NCBI GenBank assembly: GCA_032622095.1
Contig: CP136064.1
Location: 4,088,280 to 4,152,279, forward strand
Length of the DNA: 64,000 nt
From: Siphonodentalium dalli
Taxonomy: Eukaryota > Mollusca > Scaphopoda > Gadilida > Siphonodentaliidae
Direction of reading: 5' to 3'
In this document: in pieces, positions 37,326 through 50,953 of the stretch
How the letters are laid out: each line of letters starts with the position of its first letter
How positions within the stretch are numbered: position 1 is the first letter of the stretch
Program-made: the position numbers and the translations under genes
Notes under the pieces: model-generated
The model's input: only the letters and a program-made list of their open reading frames with translations
Database searches by the model: none
Told to the model about the DNA's origin: nothing

Positions 37326-38565
37326 GTGTTAACTAACGAAAGGGCACGAATCGAGAAAATTTTCACCAAGGTCCGAATACAATTTGTCGACATGGGGAGG
37401 GGTGCAAAATTTGTCAAATTTTTTTTTGTCACCGATTCCAACCATTTTTACTGTCGTGTATCTATACGACGTACTGATGCTACTCGTGAAAGAATTTTTG
37501 TAAATCGGTTGAGAAATGGCCAAGTTATAACGCATCGAAAAATGTACTAATAAAGTCCATGTGTAGAAAGTGCTTGTGCCCAGATCTTCTCCTAGACGAA
37601 GCGCAACAGCTGGATTTGGTTTATGTGAGCGTCTTAAACATAGACAGAAGACCAAACCAGGAAATTTTGACAAAGGTCCGCTCTAATTTTTCCGGGGCAA
37701 AATTTTCCAATTTTGTTTTTGTCGCCGATTTGAACCAAAATGGTTGTGAAGTATCTATATGATGTACTGAGTGTCATTGTGAGTGAATTTTATGAATCGG
37801 TTGACAAATGTAGAAATTGTGGCCCCTTCCTTTTGTTCAAGTTTACAGAAAATGCACTATGAATTTAAATTCCTTCAACCGATCGTCACGTGTTTGGTGT
37901 CATTCGATGGGGAATTTCTAGTACTTCAAAACGATTACCTACTTGCGGTATTATGACGATGGAGGCCGGAGATATTCGAAAAGTATGTACTGAACAACAT
38001 ACATATTGGCCTACATAGTAGAATATCGCCACAATACCTTACCAAAACCCTGCTAAATATTAAAGGGGCATCGAATATGAACACAATGACGCACAAATTA
38101 TCTCGATATCGCGAAAATTGGCCGAGATATGGCGAATTTTCTACCCGCGTCACCAAATTTCGAGGCATGGGTGGGGGTCACACCAGAACGTTCCAACTGA
38201 ACACAGAAATGTCAATAAACTATACTATAGACATTCCAATCAATTCCGCGCGATTCCCTTATTATACTTTCATATTTTAATATGGATGTATATTGGTATT
38301 CAATTTTTTATTTTTATTTTTCATTATTTATTCTACTTCTTCTTAATATATTTTGTAACTCTTATATCTCAGAAAGTTAAAAAGATAAATCATTGAAATT
38401 TGGTAGGTGGATGCACCTTGCCAAGATACAACTGAATGAAACATTTAGGTTTATGTCCTAACTTTCTTTCCAGAGTTATGGCCCTTAATCAAAAATTTTG
38501 GAAAAAGTTTGTGCCCAGATCTTCTCCTATAAGAAGCCAAGAAGCTGAATTCGGGTTACGTGACC
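37326..38565 (+). repeat. Satellite monomer 31 (B type, 1,240 bp, one private insertion)
   Basis: Matches monomer 28, with an extra T at 37494-37499 (gaatttttgtaaat) that is private to this copy. Confidence 0.93.
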
Positions 38566-39804
38566 GTGTTAACTAACGAAAGGGCACGAATCGAGAAAAT
38601 TTTCACCAAGGTCCGAATACAATTTGTCGACATGGGGAGGGGTGCAAAATTTGTCAATTTTTTTTTTGTCACCGATTCCAACCATTTTTACTGTCGTGTA
38701 TCTATACGACGTACTGATGCTACTCGTGAAAGAATTTTGTAAATCGGTTGAGAAATGGCCAAGTTATAACGCATCGAAAAATGTACTAATAAAGTCCATG
38801 TGTAGAAAGTGCTTGTGCCCAGATCTTCTCCTAGACGAAGCGCAACAGCTGGATTTGGTTTATGTGAGCGTCTTAAACATAGACAGAAGACCAAACCAGG
38901 AAATTTTGACAAAGGTCCGCTCTAATTTTTCCGGGGCAAAATTTTCCAATTTTGTTTTTGTCGCCGATTTGAACCAAAATGGTTGTGAAGTATCTATATG
39001 ATGTACTGAGTGTCATTTTGAGTGAAATTTATGAATCGGTTGACAAATGTAGAAATTGTGGCCCCTTCCTTTTGTTCAAGTTTACAGAAAATGCACTATG
39101 AATTTAAATTCCTTCAACCGATCGTCACGTGTTTGGTGTCATTCGATGGGGAATTTCTAGTACTTCAAAACGATTACCTACTTGCGGTATTATGACGATG
39201 GAGGCCGGAGATATTCGAAAAGTATGTACTGAACAACATACATATTGGCCTACATAGTAGAATATCGCCACAATACCTTACCAAAACCCTGCTAAATATT
39301 AAAGGGGCATCGAATATGAACACAATGACGCACAAATTATCTCGATATCGCGAAAATTGGCCGAGATATGGCGAATTTTCTACCCGCATCACCAAATTTC
39401 GAGGCATGGGTGGGGGTCACACCAGAACGTTCCAACTGAACACAGAAATGTCATTAAACTATACTATAGACATTCCAATCAATTCCGCGCGATTCCCTTA
39501 TTATACTTTCATATTTTAATATGGATGTATATTGGTATTCAATTTTTTATTTTTATTTTTCATTATTTATTCTACTTCTTCTTAATATATTTTGTAACTC
39601 TTATATCTCAGAAAGTTAAAAAGATAAATCATTGAAATTTGGTAGGTGGATGCACCTTGCCAAGATACAACTGAATGAAACATTTAGGTTTATGTCCTAA
39701 CTTTCTTTCCAGAGTTATGGCCCTTAATCAAAAATTTTGGAAAAAGTTTGTGCCCAGATCTTCTCCTATAAGAAGCCAAGAAGCTGAATTCGGGTTACGT
39801 GACC
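38566..39804 (+). repeat. Satellite monomer 32 (B type, 1,239 bp)
   Basis: Matches monomer 29 without its indels: ten Ts, ttttgagtgaaattt near 39016, cgcatcacc, cattaaac, tttcatatt and ttggtattc. Confidence 0.94.
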
Positions 39805-41043
39805 GTGTTAACTAACGAAAGGGCACGAATCGAGAAAATTTTCACCAAGGTCCGAATACAATTTGTCGACATGGGGAGGGGTGCAAAATTTGTCAATTTT
39901 TTTTTTGTCACCGATTCCAACCATTTTTACTGTCGTGTATCTATACGACGTACTGATGCTACTCGTGAAAGAATTTTGTAAATCGGTTGAGAAATGGCCA
40001 AGTTATAACGCATCGAAAAATGTACTAATAAAGTCCATGTGTAGAAAGTGCTTGTGCCCAGATCTTCTCCTAGACGAAGCGCAACAGCTGGATTTGGTTT
40101 ATGTGAGCGTCTTAAACATAGACAGAAGACCAAACCAGGAAATTTTGACAAAGGTCCGCTCTAATTTTTCCGGGGCAAAATTTTCCAATTTTGTTTTTGT
40201 CGCCGATTTGAACCAAAATGGTTGTGAAGTATCTATATGATGTACTGAGTGTCATTTTGAGTGAAATTTATGAATCGGTTGACAAATGTAGAAATTGTGG
40301 CCCCTTCCTTTTGTTCAAGTTTACAGAAAATGCACTATGAATTTAAATTCCTTCAACCGATCGTCACGTGTTTGGTGTCATTCGATGGGGAATTTCTAGT
40401 ACTTCAAAACGATTACCTACTTGCGGTATTATGACGATGGAGGCCGGAGATATTCGAAAAGTATGTACTGAACAACATACATATTGGCCTACATAGTAGA
40501 ATATCGCCACAATACCTTACCAAAACCCTGCTAAATATTAAAGGGGCATCGAATATGAACACAATGACGCACAAATTATCTCGATATCGCGAAAATTGGC
40601 CGAGATATGGCGAATTTTCTACCCGCATCACCAAATTTCGAGGCATGGGTGGGGGTCACACCAGAACGTTCCAACTGAACACAGAAATGTCATTAAACTA
40701 TACTATAGACATTCCAATCAATTCCGCGCGATTCCCTTATTATACTTTCATATTTTAATATGGATGTATATTGGTATTCAATTTTTTATTTTTATTTTTC
40801 ATTATTTATTCTACTTCTTCTTAATATATTTTGTAACTCTTATATCTCAGAAAGTTAAAAAGATAAATCATTGAAATTTGGTAGGTGGATGCACCTTGCC
40901 AAGATACAACTGAATGAAACATTTAGGTTTATGTCCTAACTTTCTTTCCAGAGTTATGGCCCTTAATCAAAAATTTTGGAAAAAGTTTGTGCCCAGATCT
41001 TCTCCTATAAGAAGCCAAGAAGCTGAATTCGGGTTACGTGACC
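39805..41043 (+). repeat. Satellite monomer 33 (B type, 1,239 bp)
   Basis: No diagnostic difference from monomer 32; an adjacent duplicate. Confidence 0.94.
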
Positions 41044-42282
41044 GTGTTAACTAACGAAAGGGCACGAATCGAGAAAATTTTCACCAAGGTCCGAATACAA
41101 TTTGTCGACATGGGGAGGGGTGCAAAATTTGTCAATTTTTTTTTTGTCACCGATTCCAACCATTTTTACTGTCGTGTATCTATACGACGTACTGATGCTA
41201 CTCGTGAAAGAATTTTGTAAATCGGTTGAGAAATGGCCAAGTTATAACGCATCGAAAAATGTACTAATAAAGTCCATGTGTAGAAAGTGCTTGTGCCCAG
41301 ATCTTCTCCTAGACGAAGCGTAACAGCTGGATTTGGTCTATGTGAGCGTCTTAAACATAGACAGAAGACCAAACCAGGAAATTTTGACAAAGGTCCGCTC
41401 TAATTTTTCCGGGGCAAAATTTTTCAATTTTGTTTTTGTCGCCGATTTGAACCAAAATGGTTGTGAAGTATCTATATGATGTACTGAGTGTCATTGTGAG
41501 TGAATTTTATGAATCGGTTGACAAATGTAGAAATTGTGGCCCCTTCCTTTTGTTCAAGTTTACAGAAAATGCACTATGAATTTAAATTCCTTCAACCGAT
41601 CGTCACGTGTTTGGTGTCATTCGATGGGGAATTTCTAGTACTTCAAAACGATTACCTACTTGCGGTATTATGACGATGGAGGCCGGAGATATTCGAAAAG
41701 TATGTACTGAACAACATACATATTGGCCTACATAGTAGAATATCGCCACAATACCTTACCAAAACCCTGCTAAATATTAAAGGGGCATCGAATATGAACA
41801 CAATGACGCACAAATTATCTCGATATCGCGAAAATTGGCCGAGATATGGCGAATTTTCTACCCGCGTCACCAAATTTCGAGGCATGGGTGGGGGTCACAC
41901 CAGAACGTTCCAACTGAACACAGAAATGTCAATAAACTATACTATAGACATTCCAATCAATTCCGCGCGATTCCCTCATTATACTTCCATATTTTAATAT
42001 GGATGTATATTGTTATTCAATTTTTTATTTTTATTTTTCATTATTTATTCTACTTCTTCTTAATATATTTTGTAACTCTTATATCTCAGAAAGTTAAAAA
42101 GATAAATCATTCAAATTTGGTAGGTGGATGCACCTTGCCAAGATACAACTGAATGAAACATTTAGGTTTATGTCCTAACTTTCTTTCCAGAGTTATGGCC
42201 CTTAATCAAAAATTTTGGAAAAAGTTTGTGCCCAGATCTTCTCCTATAAGAAGCCAAGAAGCTGAATTCGGGTTACGTGACC
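41044..42282 (+). repeat. Satellite monomer 34 (B type, 1,239 bp)
   Basis: Carries gaagcgtaacag near 41316, which places a TAA in the forward frame. It also has gtctatgtg, ccctcattat near 41974 and cattcaaat near 42109. The same set is in monomer 35. Confidence 0.94.
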
Positions 42283-43521
42283 GTGTTAACTAACGAAAGG
42301 GCACGAATCGAGAAAATTTTCACCAAGGTCCGAATACAATTTGTCGACATGGGGAGGGGTGCAAAATTTGTCAATTTTTTTTTTGTCACCGATTCCAACC
42401 ATTTTTACTGTCGTGTATCTATACGACGTACTGATGCTACTCGTGAAAGAATTTTGTAAATCGGTTGAGAAATGGCCAAGTTATAACGCATCGAAAAATG
42501 TACTAATAAAGTCCATGTGTAGAAAGTGCTTGTGCCCAGATCTTCTCCTAGACGAAGCGTAACAGCTGGATTTGGTCTATGTGAGCGTCTTAAACATAGA
42601 CAGAAGACCAAACCAGGAAATTTTGACAAAGGTCCGCTCTAATTTTTCCGGGGCAAAATTTTTCAATTTTGTTTTTGTCGCCGATTTGAACCAAAATGGT
42701 TGTGAAGTATCTATATGATGTACTGAGTGTCATTGTGAGTGAATTTTATGAATCGGTTGACAAATGTAGAAATTGTGGCCCCTTCCTTTTGTTCAAGTTT
42801 ACAGAAAATGCACTATGAATTTAAATTCCTTCAACCGATCGTCACGTGTTTGGTGTCATTCGATGGGGAATTTCTAGTACTTCAAAACGATTACCTACTT
42901 GCGGTATTATGACGATGGAGGCCGGAGATATTCGAAAAGTATGTACTGAACAACATACATATTGGCCTACATAGTAGAATATCGCCACAATACCTTACCA
43001 AAACCCTGCTAAATATTAAAGGGGCATCGAATATGAACACAATGACGCACAAATTATCTCGATATCGCGAAAATTGGCCGAGATATGGCGAATTTTCTAC
43101 CCGCGTCACCAAATTTCGAGGCATGGGTGGGGGTCACACCAGAACGTTCCAACTGAACACAGAAATGTCAATAAACTATACTATAGACATTCCAATCAAT
43201 TCCGCGCGATTCCCTCATTATACTTCCATATTTTAATATGGATGTATATTGTTATTCAATTTTTTATTTTTATTTTTCATTATTTATTCTACTTCTTCTT
43301 AATATATTTTGTAACTCTTATATCTCAGAAAGTTAAAAAGATAAATCATTCAAATTTGGTAGGTGGATGCACCTTGCCAAGATACAACTGAATGAAACAT
43401 TTAGGTTTATGTCCTAACTTTCTTTCCAGAGTTATGGCCCTTAATCAAAAATTTTGGAAAAAGTTTGTGCCCAGATCTTCTCTTATAAGAAGCCAAGAAG
43501 CTGAATTCGGGTTACGTGACC
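42283..43521 (+). repeat. Satellite monomer 35 (B type, 1,239 bp)
   Basis: Appears to differ from monomer 34 only by a C-to-T change near its end (ctcttataag, about 43483). That change is shared with the end of monomer 11. Confidence 0.94.
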
Positions 43522-44760
43522 GTGTTAACTAACGAAAGGGCACGAATCGAGAAAATTTTCACCAAGGTCCGAATACAATTTGTCGACATGGGGAGGGGTG
43601 CAAAATTTGTCAATTTTTTTTTTGTCACCGATTCCAACCATTTTTACTGTCGTGTATCTATACGACGTACTGATGCTACTCGTGAAAGAATTTTGTAAAT
43701 CGGTTGAGAAATGGCCAAGTTATAACGCATCGAAAAATGTACTAATAAAGTCCATGTGTAGAAAGTGCTTGTGCCCAGATCTTCTCCTAGACGAAGCGCA
43801 ACAGCTGGATTTGGTCTATGTGAGCGTCTTAAACATAGACAGAAGACCAAACCAGGAAATTTTGACAAAGGTCCGCTCTAATTTTTCCGGGGCAAAATTT
43901 TTCAATTTTGTTTTTGTCGCCGATTTGAACCAAAATGGTTGTGAAGTATCTATATGATGTACTGAGTGTCATTGTGAGTGAATTTTATGAATCGGTTGAC
44001 AAATGTAGAAATTGTGGCCCCTTCCTTTTGTTCAAGTTTACAGAAAATGCACTATGAATTTAAATTCCTTCAACCGATCGTCACGTATTTGGTGTCATTC
44101 GATGGGGAATTTCTAGTACTTCAAAACGATTACCTACTTGCGGTATTATGACGATGGAGGCCGGAGATATTCGAAAAGTATGTACTGAACAACATACATA
44201 TTGGCCTACATAGTAGAATATCGCCACAATACCTTACCAAAACCCTGCTAAATATTAAAGGGGCATCGAATATGAACACAATGACGCACAAATTATCTCG
44301 ATATCGCGAAAATTGGCCGAGATATGGCGAATTTTCTACCCGCGTCACCAAATTTCGAGGCATGGGTGGGGGTCACACCAGAACGTTCCAACTGAACACA
44401 GAAATGTCAATAAACTATACTATAGACATTCCAATCAATTCCGCGCGATTCCCTTATTATACTTCCATATTTTAATATGGATGTATATTGTTATTCAATT
44501 TTTTATTTTTATTTTTCATTATTTATTCTACTTCTTCTTAATATATTTTGTAACTCTTATATCTCAGAAAGTTAAAAAGATAAATCATTGAAATTTGGTA
44601 GGTGGATGCACCTTGCCAAGATACAACTGAATGAAACATTTAGGTTTATGTCCTAACTTTCTTTCCAGAGTTATGGCCCTTAATCAAAAATTTTGGAAAA
44701 AGTTTGTGCCCAGATCTTCTCCTATAAGAAGCCAAGAAGCTGAATTCGGGTTACGTGACC
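43522..44760 (+). repeat. Satellite monomer 36 (B type, 1,239 bp)
   Basis: Ten Ts, gtctatgtg and cacgta in place of CACGTG near 44085. It matches monomer 12 in these sites. Confidence 0.94.
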
Positions 44761-45998
44761 GTGTTAACTAACGAAAGGGCACGAATCGAGAAAATTTTCA
44801 CCAAGGTCCGAATACAATTTGTCGACATGGGGAGGGGTGCAAAATTTGTCAATTTTTTTTTGTCACCGATTCCAACCATTTTTACTGTCGTGTATCTATA
44901 CGACGTACTGATGCTACTCGTGAAAGAATTTTGTAAATCGGTTGAGAAATGGCCAAGTTATAACGCATCGAAAAATGTACTAATAAAGTCCATGTGTAGA
45001 AAGTGCTTGTGCCCAGATCTTCTCCTAGACGAAGCGCAACAGCTGGATTTGGTCTATGTGAGCGTCTTAAACATAGACAGAAGACCAAACCAGGAAATTT
45101 TGACAAAGGTCCGCTCTAATTTTTCCGGGGCAAAATTTTTCAATTTTGTTTTTGTCGCCGATTTGAACCAAAATGGTTGTGAAGTATCTATATGATGTAC
45201 TGAGTGTCATTGTGAGTGAATTTTATGAATCGGTTGACAAATGTAGAAATTGTGGCCCCTTCCTTTTGTTCAAGTTTACAGAAAATGCACTATGAATTTA
45301 AATTCCTTCAACCGATCGTCACGTGTTTGGTGTCATTCGATGGGGAATTTCTAGTACTTCAAAACGATTACCTACTTGCGGTATTATGACGATGGAGGCC
45401 GGAGATATTCGAAAAGTATGTACTGAACAACATACATATTGGCCTACATAGTAGAATATCGCCACAATACCTTACCAAAACCCTGCTAAATATTAAAGGG
45501 GCATCGAATATGAACACAATGACGCACAAATTATCTCGATATCGCGAAAATTGGCCGAGATATGGCGAATTTTCTACCCGCGTCACCAAATTTCGAGGCA
45601 TGGGTGGGGGTCACACCAGAACGTTCCAACTGAACACAGAAATGTCAATAAACTATACTATAGACATTCCAATCAATTCCGCGCGATTCCCTTATTATAC
45701 TTCCATATTTTAATATGGATGTATATTGTTATTCAATTTTTTATTTTTATTTTTCATTATTTATTCTACTTCTTCTTAATATATTTTGTAACTCTTATAT
45801 CTCAGAAAGTTAAAAAGATAAATCATTGAAATTTGGTAGGTGGATGCACCTTGCCAAGATACAACTGAATGAAACATTTAGGTTTATGTCCTAACTTTCT
45901 TTCCAGAGTTATGGCCCTTAATCAAAAATTTTGGAAAAAGTTTGTGCCCAGATCTTCTCCTATAAGAAGCCAAGAAGCTGAATTCGGGTTACGTGACC
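44761..45998 (+). repeat. Satellite monomer 37 (B type, 1,238 bp)
   Basis: Same diagnostic set as monomers 22, 24 and 25: nine Ts after caa, gtctatgtg, tttttcaatttt, cgattacc. Confidence 0.94.
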
Positions 45999-47236
45999 GT
46001 GTTAACTAACGAAAGGGCACGAATCGAGAAAATTTTCACCAAGGTCCGAATACAATTTGTCGACATGGGGAGGGGTGCAAAATTTGTCAATTTTTTTTTG
46101 TCACCGATTCCAACCATTTTTACTGTCGTGTATCTATACGACGTACTGATGCTACTCGTGAAAGAATTTTGTAAATCGGTTGAGAAATGGCCAAGTTATA
46201 ACGCATCGAAAAATGTACTAATAAAGTCCATGTGTAGAAAGTGCTTGTGCCCAGATCTTCTCCTAGACGAAGCGCAACAGCTGGATTTGGTTTATATGAG
46301 CGTCTTAAACATAGACAGAAGACCAAACCAGGAAATTTTGACAAAGGTCCGCTCTAATTTTTCCGGGGCAAAATTTTCCAATTTTGTTTTTGTCGCCGAT
46401 TTGAACCAAAATGGTTGTGAAGTATCTATATGATGTACTGAGTGTCATTATGAGTGAATTTTATGAATCGGTTGACAAATGTAGAAATTGTGGCCCCTTC
46501 CTTTTGTTCAAGTTTACAGAAAATGCACTATGAATTTAAATTCCTTCAACCGATCGTCACGTGTTTGGTGTCATTCGATGGGGAATTTCTAGTACTTCAA
46601 AACGATTACCTACTTGCGGTATTATGACGATGGAGGCCGGAGATATTCGAAAAGTATGTACTGAACAACATACATATTGGCCTACATAGTAGAATATCGC
46701 CACAATACCTTACCAAAACCCTGCTAAATATTAAAGGGGCATCGAATATGAACACAATGACGCACAAATTATCTCGATATCGCGAAAATTGGCCGAGATA
46801 TGGCGAATTTTCTACCCGCGTCACCAAATTTCGAGGCATGGGTGGGGGTCACACCAGAACGTTCCAACTGAACACAGAAATGTCAATAAACTATACTATA
46901 GACATTCCAATCAATTCCGCGCGATTCCCTTATTATACTTCCATATTTTAATATGGATGTATATTGTTATTCAATTTTTTATTTTTATTTTTCATTATTT
47001 ATTCTACTTCTTCTTAATATATTTTGTAACTCTTATATCTCAGAAAGTTAAAAAGATAAATCATTGAAATTTGGTAGGTGGATGCACCTTGCCAAGATAC
47101 AACTGAATGAAACATTTAGGTTTATGTCCTAACTTTCTTTCCAGAGTTATGGCCCTTAATCAAAAATTTTGGAAAAAGTTTGTGCCCAGATCTTCTCCTA
47201 TAAGAAGCCAAGAAGCTGAATTCGGGTTACGTGACC
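45999..47236 (+). repeat. Satellite monomer 38 (B type, 1,238 bp)
   Basis: Like monomer 23 (gtttatatgagc, ttttccaatttt) but with cattatgag near 46446, shared only with monomer 39, and cgattacc instead of cgtttacc. Confidence 0.94.
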
Positions 47237-48474
47237 GTGTTAACTAACGAAAGGGCACGAATCGAGAAAATTTTCACCAAGGTCCGAATACAATTTGTCG
47301 ACATGGGGAGGGGTGCAAAATTTGTCAATTTTTTTTTGTCACCGATTCCAACCATTTTTACTGTCGTGTATCTATACGACGTACTGATGCTACTCGTGAA
47401 AGAATTTTGTAAATCGGTTGAGAAATGGCCAAGTTATAACGCATCGAAAAATGTACTAATAAAGTCCATGTGTAGAAAGTGCTTGTGCCCAGATCTTCTC
47501 CTAGACGAAGCGCAACAGCTGGATTTGGTTTATATGAGCGTCTTAAACATAGACAGAAGACCAAACCAGGAAATTTTGACAAAGGTCCGCTCTAATTTTT
47601 CCGGGGCAAAATTTTCCAATTTTGTTTTTGTCGCCGATTTGAACCAAAATGGTTGTGAAGTATCTATATGATGTACTGAGTGTCATTATGAGTGAATTTT
47701 ATGAATCGGTTGACAAATGTAGAAATTGTGGCCCCTTCCTTTTGTTCAAGTTTACAGAAAATGCACTATGAATTTAAATTCCTTCAACCGATCGTCACGT
47801 GTTTGGTGTCATTCGATGGGGAATTTCTAGTACTTCAAAACGTTTACCTACTTGCGGTATTATGACGATGGAGGCCGGAGATATTCGAAAAGTATGTACT
47901 GAACAACATACATATTGGCCTACATAGTAGAATATCGCCACAATACCTTACCAAAACCCTGCTAAATATTAAAGGGGCATCGAATATGAACACAATGACG
48001 CACAAATTATCTCGATATCGCGAAAATTGGCCGAGATATGGCGAATTTTCTACCCGCGTCACCAAATTTCGAGGCATGGGTGGGGGTCACACCAGAACGT
48101 TCCAACTGAACACAGAAATGTCAATAAACTATACTATAGACATTCCAATCAATTCCGCGCGATTCCCTTATTATACTTCCATATTTTAATATGGATGTAT
48201 ATTGTTATTCAATTTTTTATTTTTATTTTTCATTATTTATTCTACTTCTTCTTAATATATTTTGTAACTCTTATATCTCAGAAAGTTAAAAAGATAAATC
48301 ATTGAAATTTGGTAGGTGGATGCACCTTGCCAAGATACAACTGAATGAAACATTTAGGTTTATGTCCTAACTTTCTTTCCAGAGTTATGGCCCTTAATCA
48401 AAAATTTTGGAAAAAGTTTGTGCCCAGATCTTCTCCTATAAGAAGCCAAGAAGCTGAATTCGGGTTACGTGACC
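47237..48474 (+). repeat. Satellite monomer 39 (B type, 1,238 bp)
   Basis: Shares cattatgag (near 47685) with monomer 38 and keeps cgtttacc like monomer 23. Confidence 0.94.
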
Positions 48475-49713
48475 GTGTTAACTAACGAAAGGGCACGAAT
48501 CGAGAAAATTTTCACCAAGGTCCGAATACAATTTGTCGACATGGGGAGGGGTGCAAAATTTGTCAAATTTATTTTTGTAACCGATTCCAACCATTTTTAC
48601 TGTCGTGTATCTATACGACGTACTGATGCTACTCGTGAAAGAATTTTGTAAATCGGTTGAGAAATGGCCAAGTTATAACGCATTGAAAAATGTACTAATA
48701 AAGTCCATGTGTAGAAAGTGCTTGTGCCCAGATCTTCTCCTAGACGAAGCGCAACAGCTGGATTTGGTTTATGTGAGCGTCTTAAACATAGACAGAAGAC
48801 CAAACCAGGAAATTTTGACAAAGGTCCGCTCTAATTTTTCCGGGGCAAAATTTTTCAATTTTGTTTTTGTCGCCGATTTGAACCAAAATGGTTGTGAAGT
48901 ATCTATATGATGTACTGAGTGTCATTGTGAGTGAATTTTATGAATCGGTTGACAAATGTAGAAATTGTGGCCCCTTCCTTTTGTTCAAGTTTACAGAAAA
49001 TGCACTATGAATTTAAATTCCTTCAACCGATCGTCACGTGTTTGGTGTCATTCGATGGGGAATTTCTAGTACTTCAAAACGATTACCTACTTGCGGTATT
49101 ATGACGATGGAGGCCGGAGATATTCGAAAAGTATGTACTGAACAACATACATATTGGCCTACATAGTAGAATATCGCCACAATACCTTACCAAAACCCTG
49201 CTAAATATTAAAGGGGCATCGAATATGAACACAATGACGCACAAATTATCTCGATATCGCGAAAATTGGCCGAGATATGGCGAATTTTCTACCCGCAACA
49301 CCAAATTTCGAGGCATGGGTGGGGGTCACACCAGAACGTTCCAACTGAACACAGAAATGTCAATAAACTATACTATAGACATTCCAATCAATTCCGCGCG
49401 ATTCCCTTATTATACTTCCATATTTTAATATGGATGTATATTGTTATTCAATTTTTTATTTTTATTTTTCATTATTTATTCTACTTCTTCTTAATATATT
49501 TTGTAACTCTTATATCTCAGAAAGTTAAAAAGATAAATCATTGAAATTTGGTAGGTGGATGCACCTTGCCAAGATACAACTGAATGAAACATTTAGGTTT
49601 ATGTCCTAACTTTCTTTCCAGAGTTATGGCCCTTAATCCAAAATTTTGGAAAAAGTTTGTGCCCAGATCTTCTCCTATAAGAAGCCAAGAAGCTGAATTC
49701 GGGTTACGTGACC
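48475..49713 (+). repeat. Satellite monomer 40 (B type, 1,239 bp, subtype s)
   Basis: Starts like monomer 26 (aaatttatttttgtaacc, gcattgaaa) and adds cgcaacacc near 49295, shared with monomers 41 and 43. A private change is aatccaaaa near 49635. Confidence 0.94.
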
Positions 49714-50953
49714 GTGTTAACTAACGAAAGGGCACGAATCGAGAAAATTTTCACCAAGGTCCGAATACAATTTGTCGACATGGGGAGGGGTGCAAAATTT
49801 GTCAAATTTATTTTTGTAACCGATTCCAACCATTTTTACTGTCGTGTATCTATACGACGTACTGATGCTACTCGTGAAAGAATTTTGTAAATCGGTTGAG
49901 AAATGGCCAAGTTATAACGCATTGAAAAATGTACTAATAAAGTCCATGTGTAGAAAGTGCTTGTGCCCAGATCTTCTCCTAGACGAAGCGCAACAGCTGG
50001 ATTTGGTTTATGTGAGCGTCTTAAACATAGACAGAAGACCAAACCAGGAAATTTTGACAAAGGTCCGCTCTAATTTTTCCGGGGCAAAATTTTTCAATTT
50101 TGTTTTTGTCGCCGATTTGAACCAAAATGGTTGTGAAGTATCTATATGATGTACTGAGTGTCATTGTGAGTGAATTTTATGAATCGGTTGACAAATGTAG
50201 AAATTGTGGCCCCTTCCTTTTGTTCAAGTTTACAGAAAATGCACTATGAATTTAAATTCCTTCAACCGATCGTCACGTGTTTGGTGTCATTCGATGGAGA
50301 ATTTCTAGTACTTCAAAACGATTACCTACTTGCGGTATTATGACGATGGAGGCCGGAGATATTCGAAAAGTATGTACTGAACAACATACATATTGGCCTA
50401 CATAGTAGAATATCGCCACAATACCTTACCAAAACCCTGCTAAATATTAAAGGGGCATCGAATATGAACACAATGACGCACAAATTATCTCGATATCGCG
50501 AAAAATTGGCCGAGATATGGCGAATTTTCTACCCGCAACACCAAATTTCGAGGCATGGGTGGGGGTCACACCAGAACGTTCCAACTGAACACAGAAATGT
50601 CAATAAACTATACTATAGACATTCCAATCAATTCCGCGCGATTCCCTTATTATACTTCCATATTTTAATATGGATGTATATTGTTATTCAATTTTTTATT
50701 TTTATTTTTCATTATTTATTCTACTTCTTCTTAATATATTTTGTAACTCTTATATCTCAGAAAGTTAAAAAGATAAATCATTGAAATTTGGTAGGTGGAT
50801 GCACCTTGCCAAGATACAACTGAATGAAACATTTAGGTTTATGTCCTAACTTTCTTTCCAGAGTTATGGCCCTTAATCAAAAATTTTGGAAAAAGTTTGT
50901 GCCCAGATCTTCTCCTATAAGAAGCCAAGAAGCTGAATTCGGGTTACGTGACC
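49714..50953 (+). repeat. Satellite monomer 41 (B type, 1,240 bp, subtype s)
   Basis: Same subtype as monomer 40. Private changes are cgatggagaat near 50292 and an extra A at 50501-50505 (gcgaaaaattgg). Confidence 0.94.

Larger units (their letters stand above)
32372..39804 (+). repeat. Higher-order trimer, two copies of about 3.7 kb
   Basis: Monomers 27-28-29 (32372-36088) recur in order as 30-31-32 (36089-39804). Besides one A/T change in the T tract of 27 versus 30, the differences I see are single-base indels in monomers 29, 30 and 31. Monomer 33 is a further copy of the last member. Confidence 0.85.
41044..43521 (+). repeat. Adjacent duplicated pair, monomers 34-35
   Basis: Both 1,239-bp copies share the rare gaagcgtaacag, ccctcattat and cattcaaat variants and seem to differ at one base near 43483. 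This indicates a very recent single-monomer duplication. Confidence 0.85.
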
